This document shows positions 1-7,687 of a DNA stretch of 51,821 bases, piece after piece. The position numbers were made by a program, and so were the translations under genes. The notes under the pieces are model-generated. The model worked only from the letters and a program-made list of their open reading frames with translations, searched no databases and was not told the origin of the DNA. The DNA is from Apilactobacillus kunkeei (GTDB taxonomy: Bacteria; Bacillota; Bacilli; Lactobacillales; Lactobacillaceae): positions 1-51,821 of the forward strand of contig NZ_VBSE01000032.1 in NCBI RefSeq assembly GCF_005930975.1, in the 5' to 3' direction. Each line of letters begins with the position of its first letter. Positions within the stretch are counted from its first letter, which is position 1.

Positions 1-77
1 CGAACACAGAAGTTAAGCTTCTAAACGCCGATAGTAGTTGAGGGATCGCCCTCTGCAAGGGTAGGAAGTTGCCGCGC
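1..77 (+). rRNA. rrf: 5S ribosomal RNA, 3' part
   Basis: The window opens inside a 5S rRNA gene. The CGAACACAGAAGTTAAGC segment is the conserved loop B/helix III region of bacterial 5S rRNA, and the run to GTTGCCGCGC matches the usual 3' end. The 5' part, and presumably 16S and 23S, lie outside the window. A strong hairpin follows a few bases downstream. The exact 3' end is uncertain by a few bases. Confidence 0.93.
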
Positions 78-81
78 TAAT

Positions 82-115
82 AAAAAAGCCTTCGATGTAA
101 ATCGAAGGCTTTTTG
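82..115 (+). terminator. Hairpin terminator after 5S rRNA
   Basis: A perfect inverted repeat (AAAAAAGCCTTCGAT pairing with ATCGAAGGCTTTTT, GTAA loop) ends in a T-run, the form of an intrinsic terminator. It ends only 8 bases before the tRNA-Thr gene, so it either terminates incompletely or acts partly as a processing hairpin. Confidence 0.85.
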
Positions 116-123
116 TTAATATT

Positions 124-196
124 GCCGTTTTAGCTCAGGAGGTAGAGCGTTTCCATGGTAAGGAAGAGGTCCCGGGTTCAAATCCCGGAAACGGCT
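124..196 (+). tRNA. tRNA-Thr (anticodon GGU)
   Basis: A cloverleaf can be drawn by hand. The acceptor stem GCCGTTT pairs with AAACGGC. The D-arm is TAGCTCAGGAGGTAGAGC. The anticodon stem TTTCC/GGAAG encloses the loop ATGGTAA, giving anticodon GGT. The T-arm CCCGG-GTTCAAAT-CCCGG is intact and the discriminator is T. The 3' CCA is not encoded. No promoter fits in the 8 bases between the preceding hairpin and the gene, so it is probably transcribed by read-through from the rRNA operon. Confidence 0.95.
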
Positions 197-270
197 TAAA
201 CTTAAAGAATATATAACATTCATTAATATATATAGAATAAAGAGTTTAATTAAATATAAATAAAATAATC

Positions 271-309
271 AAAAAAAGCAGTGGATTACTAGTAATTCAC
301 TGCTTTTTT
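271..309 (+). terminator. Intrinsic terminator after tRNA-Thr
   Basis: The hairpin arms AAAAAGCAGTG and CACTGCTTTTTT carry a T-run and lie in the gap between tRNA-Thr and the DUF2252 gene (197-412). They probably end the rrn/tRNA transcript. The rest of this AT-rich gap holds the promoter at 358-386 and no other gene that I can see. Confidence 0.8.
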
Positions 310-357
310 GTTTTGAACAATCTAAATCTTTAGACTTCAAAGCCAATTAGCAAGAAA

Positions 358-386
358 TTGAATGTCTTAATTGCTTTTGATATAAC
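358..386 (+). promoter_or_regulatory. Probable promoter of the DUF2252-ppk cassette
   Basis: TTGAAT and TATAAC are separated by 17 bases and lie just upstream of the first gene's AAGGAGGG ribosome binding site. This is a good sigma-A type match located after the upstream terminator, so the two-gene unit appears to have its own promoter. Confidence 0.6.
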
Positions 387-412
387 TGGTAATTGAAAAG
401 GAGGGATAATTT

Positions 413-1804
413 ATGAATAAGAAAATATTACCTTATAATTTTGATTTTACAGATATATTGATGAAGACACCCGCTGAATTAATTGTTGAAGGTAGTAGAT
501 TAGCAATTGATACTAAATACGATGATATAGCAAGTTATAAAGTTACTCATCGTGATGTTTCAAAAATTATGAAACCTAAAAATGATTTGCTGTATAAAGA
601 TCTGCTCGCAACCAAAAGAAAGCGAATGTCAAAATCACCATTTGCATTCTTTCGAGGATCAGTTGATGTGATGAATTATGATTTAAATCACTATAATAAT
701 TCAGGCATCAAAACTTTAATTGGTGGAGACGCTCATCTTGGTAATTTTGGTTACTATGGTTCATCAGAAGGACAGTTATTGTTTGACATGAATGATTTTG
801 ATGAGTCTCACATTGATTATTGGGAATATGACGTAAAGCGACTGTTGGTTAGTGCATTGCTGGTAGCAAAACAACAGGGCTTTCATTTAAAAAAGGATGT
901 AGAACCTTTTCTAAAAAAATCTGTTAAAACTTATTTGAAAACGTTGAGATATATGGGTAATTTGCCATCAATGGAACGATTCATAAAGCCCAATACTTTG
1001 GAAAACATTTCGAGTAGTTTTTCTAAAATTCATGAATCCAAAATTACCTTTGATAAATCATTTAAAAAAATTGTCAGTAAATCTATCAATAAGGCTATTA
1101 ATAATAATTCAGATTATGCAGTTAAAAAATATACGACCACCCTAAAAGGTCAAAAACAATTTATAGAAGATGCGCCTGTTACGGTGCATGTCGGAAATGA
1201 AGATTATAAGAAGTTGGTAAAAGGTTATGAAAATTATTTACATCACTCAAGAAGTGATATTAAACAATTTTTGCTTCAATTCCATATTGTTGATATTGTT
1301 CGACATACCGTTGGGGTTGGGAGCGTCGGAACACTTTGTTATTTAATTTTACTAGAAAATTCATCCGGAGATGATCTTGTTTTACAAATAAAACAGGGAT
1401 TGCCAATTTATCAAGATGATAAAATCTACATCGACAATAAACATTCAACCGGAGAAGATATTATGAATTGTCAATTGATTTTGCAAAGTGCATCAGACCC
1501 ATTTCTAGGTTATTTTAATACTGAAAAAAATAGTTTTTATGTAAGACAGTTTAGAGACATGAAGGGTTCGGTTAATCTTAATAAATTAGATTTTCCAGCA
1601 TTCTGTGACTATGTAAATGTATGTATCAGTCTATTAGCTAGAGCACATAGCCAGTCACCAACTTTTTATAAAATTATTGGATATTTAGAAAGCAAAGATT
1701 GGATATCAGAAGCCTTAGTAAAGTACTCGAAACGTTATGTTGAACAAGTTGAATTAGATTTTAAGTCCTTTACTGGAGGCGGAAAACATGGGAATAAAAT
1801 CTAA
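413..1804 (+). CDS. DUF2252 family protein, kinase-like fold
   Basis: A 463-residue member of the DUF2252 (COG4320) family, of unknown biochemical role. The family blocks are visible: SPFAFFRG (75-82), GGDAHLGNFG (104-113), NDFDE (127-131) and a following D-x-KR. GDxHxxN followed by D-x-D resembles the catalytic loop and metal-binding motif of aminoglycoside/choline kinase-type phosphotransferases, so a phosphotransferase activity is plausible but unproven. Translation starts at ATG with AAGGAGGG upstream. The 3' end overlaps the ppk start by 17 bases, which suggests translational coupling and a shared role with polyphosphate kinase. The gene looks AT-richer than the housekeeping genes further on. 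There is no signal peptide or membrane segment. Confidence 0.85.
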   Translation: MNKKILPYNFDFTDILMKTPAELIVEGSRLAIDTKYDDIASYKVTHRDVSKIMKPKNDLLYKDLLATKRKRMSKSPFAFFRGSVDVMNYDLNHYNNSGIKTLIGGDAHLGNFGYYGSSEGQLLFDMNDFDESHIDYWEYDVKRLLVSALLVAKQQGFHLKKDVEPFLKKSVKTYLKTLRYMGNLPSMERFIKPNTLENISSSFSKIHESKITFDKSFKKIVSKSINKAINNNSDYAVKKYTTTLKGQKQFIEDAPVTVHVGNEDYKKLVKGYENYLHHSRSDIKQFLLQFHIVDIVRHTVGVGSVGTLCYLILLENSSGDDLVLQIKQGLPIYQDDKIYIDNKHSTGEDIMNCQLILQSASDPFLGYFNTEKNSFYVRQFRDMKGSVNLNKLDFPAFCDYVNVCISLLARAHSQSPTFYKIIGYLESKDWISEALVKYSKRYVEQVELDFKSFTGGGKHGNKI

Positions 1805-3947
1805 ATACAAAGGTGAGTTATACAATCGAGATTTAAGCTGGTTACTTTTTAATAAAAGGGTAATCGAATTAGCAAATAATTATCATGTTCCGTATTTAAA
1901 CAAACTAAATTTTTTATCTATCGCATCTAGCAATTTAGATGAATTTTATAGTGTTAGGGTTCCTAGTCTACAAAGTCAAGAAGCCTTGACTAACAACGGA
2001 CGTGATCCAAAAACGATGTTAAAGTATTCAGAATTATTAAAAAAAATTCACGAGTCAAATGATAATAATTTCAAATTACAATCGAAATATTTCAATCAAC
2101 TAATTACCCAATTATCAGATTATGGTATTGGTAAATTCGTAAAATATGTTGATTTATGTGATCGAATGAAGCAAAAAGCTAACCAAAAATTCGATGAAAA
2201 AATTCTTCCTTTTCTGACTAGTACCACATTTAATTCTGAATATAATTTAGATTTTTTGAAAAATAAATGGATGGCAATTGCGACATTGGTTAAAACAAAA
2301 GCAGACACGTCAATTCGTATTATGCCAATACCACCATATATTAGAAGAACTGTAAGTTTGAAAGCAAACGGAAAAAAACAATACTTGATGATGGAAGATC
2401 TTATCATCAATAACCTGGAAAATTTATATGACGATGGTGAAATTGAGGATGTTATCATATTTCGATTAAGTCGAGATTTAGATGCATCAATTGACCTAGA
2501 GAAAAATAATGGTAGTAAAAAAACTATCCAAAACTTACGTCATTATCTAGCGAACCGAGAAAAGGGTAAAGTAACAATGTTAGAAATACAGAATTTACCC
2601 GATACTAACGAAAAATTCATTAATTATTTTATTAAAAAGTTTAAAATCAAACCAAATGATGTTTTTAAAATCGATGCTCCATTAGATTTGACATTTATGT
2701 TTCCGTTGATTAAATCTTGGAGTAAAAAACATCCAGAACTATCATATCCTGACTTTTCAGGAACAAAGTGGCATGGAAACAAATCTATGCAAGATTATCT
2801 TAAAAGCCATAATCTACTCTTACAATATCCTTATGATTCATTCGATCAATTTCTTCAGTTTTTAAAAGAAGCGGTAGATAATCCTAAAACTATAGCAATC
2901 AAACAAACAATTTATCGAGTCGCGGATAATTCCAAAGTCATAGAGCTATTAAAAGAAGCTTCTAAGAAGGGAATTAAAGTGACAGTGGTAGTTGAACTGA
3001 GAGCTAGGTTTGATGAGACTAATAACCTCAAAGTAACTGACGAATTGGAAGATGCAGGATGCGAAATTATATTTGGAAAAAAATATATGAAGGTCCACAG
3101 CAAAACATGCTTGGTCATAATGAATGATAAGAGTAGTGTTAAAGGATACGTACAGATTGGAACTGGAAATTATAACGAACAAACAGCAAAGGGATTTGTT
3201 GATTTAAGTTTATATTCCAGTTCGGATGAATATGTTAACTGTCTAATATCCTTCTTTGATTATTTGTCTCATAATGGTGATTGTTCACGTTCGCCAAAAT
3301 ATAATTCTATTGTTTCGTCGCCAAATCGAATCGAAGATATGGTTATTCAAAATATAAATCGAGTTAAGGAATATTACCAAAAATATGGTAAGGGAAAAGT
3401 TTTTCTTAAAGTAAATTCTTTGACAGATGTTGATGTCATTGCAGCCATTTATGATGCTGCTACGGTGGGGGTCCCTTTTAGACTGGTAGTAAGAGGATCT
3501 TGTTGTTTGAAATTAGGAATATGTGGAGATAAAGAAAATATCGTCGTTTCAAGTGTTGTCGGTCAATTCCTAGAGCATAGCAGAATATATGCGTTTTATA
3601 CAGATCAGCCGTCATTATGGATTTCCTCAGCTGATTTAATGACAAGAAACATGGTTAATCGCGTTGAATTAGCAGCTAAGATTTTGGATAAATATAATAT
3701 TAATAAAATTCAAAAAATTATTGATATTTATTCTGAAGATGATGTCGATGGTTTCTTCTTGGACAAGGAAGGAAACTATTTCAAGTTTGAAAATTCTAAA
3801 AATCATTCTGCACAACAGACATTTATCCAGGAATCTATAAAATTATCCAAACAATTAGAAAGTCAAAGATCACTTTATAAATGGATTACTGAAAAAATAA
3901 GTAAATTAAAGAATCACTTAGTTTCAGGAAAAAATGAGACGTTATAA
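1788..3947 (+). CDS. ppk: Polyphosphate kinase 1, divergent
   Basis: A 719-residue Ppk1, which polymerises the ATP gamma-phosphate into polyphosphate and can run in reverse. The N-terminal block NRDLSWLLFNKRVIELA, the SNLDEFYSVRV block, the TIYRVADNSKV segment and the VVELRARFDETNN segment are all family hallmarks. The phosphorylated histidine is present in KVHSK (His437), as is the second-half FLEHSR (His597). However, the position equal to E. coli His454 is Gln456 (YVQIGTGNYN), with the same 19-residue spacing as His435/His454. The family-typical GRxLEHxR is also GQFLEHSR here. Activity may be altered. The gene starts inside the DUF2252 gene with GGAGG upstream. A Ppx/GppA phosphatase is encoded separately at 7688. 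Confidence 0.93.
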   Translation: MGIKSKYKGELYNRDLSWLLFNKRVIELANNYHVPYLNKLNFLSIASSNLDEFYSVRVPSLQSQEALTNNGRDPKTMLKYSELLKKIHESNDNNFKLQSKYFNQLITQLSDYGIGKFVKYVDLCDRMKQKANQKFDEKILPFLTSTTFNSEYNLDFLKNKWMAIATLVKTKADTSIRIMPIPPYIRRTVSLKANGKKQYLMMEDLIINNLENLYDDGEIEDVIIFRLSRDLDASIDLEKNNGSKKTIQNLRHYLANREKGKVTMLEIQNLPDTNEKFINYFIKKFKIKPNDVFKIDAPLDLTFMFPLIKSWSKKHPELSYPDFSGTKWHGNKSMQDYLKSHNLLLQYPYDSFDQFLQFLKEAVDNPKTIAIKQTIYRVADNSKVIELLKEASKKGIKVTVVVELRARFDETNNLKVTDELEDAGCEIIFGKKYMKVHSKTCLVIMNDKSSVKGYVQIGTGNYNEQTAKGFVDLSLYSSSDEYVNCLISFFDYLSHNGDCSRSPKYNSIVSSPNRIEDMVIQNINRVKEYYQKYGKGKVFLKVNSLTDVDVIAAIYDAATVGVPFRLVVRGSCCLKLGICGDKENIVVSSVVGQFLEHSRIYAFYTDQPSLWISSADLMTRNMVNRVELAAKILDKYNINKIQKIIDIYSEDDVDGFFLDKEGNYFKFENSKNHSAQQTFIQESIKLSKQLESQRSLYKWITEKISKLKNHLVSGKNETL

Positions 3948-3973
3948 CATCTCTAGGGTGTGATTCCCCATAT

Positions 3974-4006
3974 AAAAAGACCAATCTTTTATGATTGGTC
4001 TTTTTT
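3974..4006. terminator. Bidirectional terminator between ppk and helD
   Basis: GACCAATC and GATTGGTC flank a six-base loop, with an A-run on the left and a T-run on the right. It can therefore terminate both ppk on the plus strand and helD, which converges from the minus strand. Confidence 0.85.
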
Positions 4007-4009
4007 CAA

Positions 4010-6316
4010 TTATTTAATTTTTCTATCAATTTTAACATCATTAATTGGCAAGTTAGCGTTTGCAATAATTGGTGAAACAGGGCCATTACTAATTAATGTC
4101 AGATGATGCATAGCTCTAGTAGCAATTGTATATAGTGTTCCAACATAGTCATCGTTTGGATAATTATCTTTAGAAACATTCCATGCAATGACAGAATCAA
4201 ATTCTAATCCCTTAGCTAGATAAATTGGCATGATTACGACGCCCTTTGGAAGAGATCTATCTGTATCAGCTAAGAGCGTAGGATTAAGTTGATTGTAGGT
4301 ATGTTGGTGAAGTTGTTTTGCTTCAGTAATGTTTTTAGTAACAATTGCAACTGTACCTTCATCTTTTGATTCTTGTTTTGCGCATTCAATTAAGGCATCA
4401 ATACATTCCTGTTCGTTATGACGAATGAAAATCTCCGGGGATTTGCCTGGACGGTTGAAGGCTTCGATTTCATCACCATTTGGTAATAATGACTTAGCAA
4501 AGTTAGTGATAGGATATGTTGAACGATATGATCGATTTAGAGTAATTAATCTTGATTTTTTAGTAGCAAAAGCTTCGTTTAATTTATTTAATAGCATTTG
4601 GGGTGCTTCAACAGCTTTAAATAATGCCTGCTCGCTATCACCAATTAAGTTAATTCTGGTTTGTGGAAAGGCGTGCTTAATGTAAATTAATTGAGCAATT
4701 GAGTAGTCTTGCATTTCATCGACGAATAGATATTGCATTACTTGATTTTGACCGCCCCCAATCATTAAATCACGCATGTATAAAAGTGGGGCAGCGTCGT
4801 CCAGACGAACTTGATGTAATTCGATTGAATCAGCAAAGCCATCGATATCATCATTCCATGCATTAACATTTACATCCTTAGGTAATACGACTTGTTGCAT
4901 GAAGCGTTGATATTGAAGATATGGATCAAAGAATGAACCGTTATACAAAGCATCGTATACTTTTCTGAAATGCTCAGTCACAATCTGTTTGGCAATGAAA
5001 TATCTTTCATCATCTTCATCTTGGAAACTGCCAAGTTGATGACCTTCCATGAAGTCATGGTATTGTTCAGAATTAAGTTGATCGATTGCATCATCAACCC
5101 ATGGTTTATATACTTCAACCTCAATTCTTTTCTTCAAGATTTCAATTAAGCGGTTTTTAGTCTTTAAGAACTTATCGGATGGTTTCATTTGTTTAGGTTG
5201 CGAAGCATAGATATCCTTAATCACATCGGCATCAAAGAATACCTTGCCATCAATTAGTATACTTTGAAAAGCAATGTCATCATTAAAAACGGTATTGATG
5301 TAGTTTTCGATTGAAGTCATATATTGATGACTTCGTTTGAATGATTGAATTGCTTTTTCATCATCTGTGTATGCTTGTTCAGTTTCATACTGTTCGAATA
5401 AACTTTGCACCTTCACACCTTCAAGGCGGTGATCAATGAATTCTTGCAATGTCACTTGTCTCATATTACGTTCACCTAAACTAGGTAAAACATCAGAAAT
5501 ATAATGTGAGAATAAACGGTTAGGTGAGAATAAAATGATTTGATCAGCCTGAAGTGAGCTTCTACTGTGATATAAGAGGAATGCAATCCGTTGTAAAATT
5601 GCAGAGGTTTTACCGGAACCAGCAACGCCTTGAACAACTAGTAGGTCGCTATAGGTATCTCTTATGATATCGTTTTGTTCTTTTTGAATTGTTGAAACGA
5701 TATTTTGCATCACTTCATCATGTTGTTGACCTAATACGGATTGGAGCATTTCATCTCCAACGGTTTCATTGGTATCAAACATGTTATTAATTTCACCATG
5801 ACTAATTTGAAACTGACGTTTTTTTTCTAGGTCGGTGCTTTGTTTACCAGCAGGAGTTTGATACGAAACTTTTCCCAGAGTTCCATTGTAGTAAATACTA
5901 GAGATTGGGGCACGCCAATCATAAACTAAGAAATTTTCGTTATCGTCAACAAATGAAGCGGTTCCGATATATAAGCTTTCGGAATTATCATCACCATCAT
6001 CTTTGATATCAATTCGTCCAAAGTATGGAGAATCTGCTAATTTCTTGTATGTTTCAAGCTGATTTTTAATGATGGCTTCGCTTTGGACTACCTTATTAAC
6101 TAGTCCTCTTTGTTGTTGGAGGTCAGCAGAAGTTTCAATTCTATCATCGACTTCGACATAGTTAACTGAAGTATTGTTACCGTAGTTTTGTTGAACACGT
6201 TTGGTTTCATTGTGAGCTTTTTGGTATTCAGCTTCCGTCTTATCGATTCTTTTGTGTAATTTGGCGACAACTTTATCGACACGATTTTGTTCATTTGTAA
6301 GATCGTTATTAGCCAT
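4010..6316 (-). CDS. helD: HelD-type RNA polymerase recycling ATPase
   Basis: A 768-residue UvrD/Rep-like superfamily 1 protein of the HelD (B. subtilis YvgS) type, which pulls stalled or hibernating RNA polymerase off DNA. The charged N-terminal 90 residues fit the coiled-coil arm that enters the polymerase secondary channel. The family signature FLVYDWRAPISSIYY follows. Walker A is GVAGSGKT (230-237) and Walker B is LFVDEMQDYS. The later motifs LNRSYRST and LAKGLEFDSVIAWN are also present. The start is ATG with TTAGGAGG upstream. The gene is transcribed alone, from a promoter back-to-back with that of trpS, and converges with ppk. Confidence 0.92.
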   Translation of the reverse strand: MANNDLTNEQNRVDKVVAKLHKRIDKTEAEYQKAHNETKRVQQNYGNNTSVNYVEVDDRIETSADLQQQRGLVNKVVQSEAIIKNQLETYKKLADSPYFGRIDIKDDGDDNSESLYIGTASFVDDNENFLVYDWRAPISSIYYNGTLGKVSYQTPAGKQSTDLEKKRQFQISHGEINNMFDTNETVGDEMLQSVLGQQHDEVMQNIVSTIQKEQNDIIRDTYSDLLVVQGVAGSGKTSAILQRIAFLLYHSRSSLQADQIILFSPNRLFSHYISDVLPSLGERNMRQVTLQEFIDHRLEGVKVQSLFEQYETEQAYTDDEKAIQSFKRSHQYMTSIENYINTVFNDDIAFQSILIDGKVFFDADVIKDIYASQPKQMKPSDKFLKTKNRLIEILKKRIEVEVYKPWVDDAIDQLNSEQYHDFMEGHQLGSFQDEDDERYFIAKQIVTEHFRKVYDALYNGSFFDPYLQYQRFMQQVVLPKDVNVNAWNDDIDGFADSIELHQVRLDDAAPLLYMRDLMIGGGQNQVMQYLFVDEMQDYSIAQLIYIKHAFPQTRINLIGDSEQALFKAVEAPQMLLNKLNEAFATKKSRLITLNRSYRSTYPITNFAKSLLPNGDEIEAFNRPGKSPEIFIRHNEQECIDALIECAKQESKDEGTVAIVTKNITEAKQLHQHTYNQLNPTLLADTDRSLPKGVVIMPIYLAKGLEFDSVIAWNVSKDNYPNDDYVGTLYTIATRAMHHLTLISNGPVSPIIANANLPINDVKIDRKIK

Positions 6317-6362
6317 TTTTACCTCCTAATTTATTGTTAAATCCGTTCATTTATGCTCAATA

Positions 6363-6391
6363 ATTCTAATTAGATTTAACCGTCATGTCAA
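6363..6391 (-). promoter_or_regulatory. helD promoter
   Basis: Read on the minus strand, TTGACA and TAGAAT are 17 bases apart and lie about 50 bases upstream of the helD start. The -35 box is only 12 bases from the -35 box of the divergent trpS promoter. Confidence 0.65.
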
Positions 6392-6403
6392 TTAATATCC
6401 TTT

Positions 6404-6432
6404 TTGACATGTTAATTTAAATCCAGTAAAAT
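6404..6432 (+). promoter_or_regulatory. trpS leader promoter
   Basis: TTGACA and TAAAAT with 17-base spacing sit directly upstream of the T-box leader, so the transcript would begin near 6439. Confidence 0.7.
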
Positions 6433-6438
6433 ATAATT

Positions 6439-6629
6439 AATATTAAAGCAAGTAGCGATGTCATTTACAGAGAGATTATGTATTACTGAAAGTAGTCACG
6501 ACTAGCGAAATGGATGAATTTACGGGATTGCACCCTTATCGCAGAGTGGCAAATGATTATACATTTGCAAGTTAGGTGGTACCGCGCTCAAGCGTCCTAT
6601 TGTTTTTTTAACAATGGGACGCTTTTTTT
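6439..6629 (+). promoter_or_regulatory. T-box riboswitch, tryptophan-specific
   Basis: The leader shows the expected parts. There is a long stem I region with UGG (Trp) as the likely specifier at 6511-6513. A stem III is formed by GCAAATG/CATTTGC. The T-box AGGTGGTACCGCG lies at 6574-6586. An intrinsic terminator (GCGTCCTATTGTT with AACAATGGGACGC, one wobble pair, then seven Ts) lies at 6592-6629. The GCGUCC arm of the terminator lies just after the T-box, as expected for terminator/antiterminator switching. Uncharged tRNA-Trp would allow trpS expression. Specifier assignment is by eye, supported by the downstream gene. Confidence 0.93.
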
Positions 6630-6646
6630 GGAAAGGAAGTAACAAA

Positions 6647-7666
6647 ATGGCAGATAAAAAAGTAATTCTAACTGGTGATCGACCAACTGGTAAACTACAT
6701 ATCGGACACTACGTTGGATCATTAAAAAACAGAGTTGAGCTACAAAACTCTGGTGAATACGACACCAATATCATGATTGCAGATATGCAGGCATTAACTG
6801 ATAATGCTCGTGATCCAGAAAAAATCAGAAATTCACTATTACAAGTAGCTTTGGATTACTTAGCTGTCGGAATTGACCCTGAAAAATCAACCATCTTGGT
6901 TCAATCACAAATTCCTGCACTAAACGAATTAACAATGCACTACTTAAACTTAGTCTCAGTGAACCGTTTGAAGAGAAACCCAACTGTTAAGACCGAAATT
7001 CAACAAAAGAAGTTTGGTGAAAGTGTTCCTGCTGGATTCTTCATTTATCCAGTTAGCCAGGCAGCTGATATTACTGCATTTAAGGCCGACACAGTTCCAG
7101 TTGGTGAAGACCAAGAACCAATGTTAGAACAGACTAGAGAAATAGTTAGAAGTATTAATGGTATATATGGTAAGGATGTGTTAGTTGAACCAGAAGGATA
7201 CTTCCCACCAAAGGGAATGGGTAGAATTCCAGGTTTAGATGGAAACGCTAAGATGAGTAAATCATTGAACAACGCCATCTACCTAGCAGACGATGCTGAC
7301 ACCATTCAAAAGAAAGTAATGTCAATGTACACTGATCCTAACCACATTCACGTGGAAGATCCTGGTCAAGTTGAAGGAAACACTGTATTTACTTACCTAG
7401 ATATTTTTGCTGATGACAAGCAAAAAGTTGCTGACTTGAAGGAACAATACAGACACGGTGGATTAGGGGATGTTAAAATCAAACGTTACTTAAACGAAGT
7501 GTTACAAGCTGAATTGGCACCAATTAGAGAACGTCGTGAACAATTTGAAAAAGATCCACAAGCTGTTTATGACATTCTAAAGGCAGGTAGTGAAAAAGCG
7601 AATAAGGTAGCCAACCAAACCCTAGATGAAGTAAGGGATGCTATTGGTATTAATTACTTTAAATAA
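6647..7666 (+). CDS. trpS: Tryptophanyl-tRNA synthetase
   Basis: A 339-residue class I synthetase that charges tRNA-Trp. The ATP-binding HIGH-type motif is [10 protein letters not shown] near the N-terminus and the KMSKS loop is AKMSKSLNN. Length is normal for the family. The start is placed at [10 protein letters not shown] because GGAAAGGAAG lies at the right distance. An in-frame ATG 33 bases upstream falls inside the terminator hairpin of the T-box. Expression is controlled by the T-box. The phosphatase gene that follows 21 bases later may be co-transcribed. Confidence 0.97.
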   Translation: MADKKVILTGDRPTGKLHIGHYVGSLKNRVELQNSGEYDTNIMIADMQALTDNARDPEKIRNSLLQVALDYLAVGIDPEKSTILVQSQIPALNELTMHYLNLVSVNRLKRNPTVKTEIQQKKFGESVPAGFFIYPVSQAADITAFKADTVPVGEDQEPMLEQTREIVRSINGIYGKDVLVEPEGYFPPKGMGRIPGLDGNAKMSKSLNNAIYLADDADTIQKKVMSMYTDPNHIHVEDPGQVEGNTVFTYLDIFADDKQKVADLKEQYRHGGLGDVKIKRYLNEVLQAELAPIRERREQFEKDPQAVYDILKAGSEKANKVANQTLDEVRDAIGINYFK

Positions 7667-7687
7667 AAAATATTTTAGGAGTTTAGG

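Noticed and set aside
172-412. Possible attachment site at the 3' end of tRNA-Thr
   Set aside because: No second copy of the T-arm/acceptor sequence was found downstream of ppk or elsewhere by eye, and no integrase is present.
6614-6646. Longer start for trpS
   Set aside because: It begins inside the T-box terminator hairpin and lacks a ribosome binding site.
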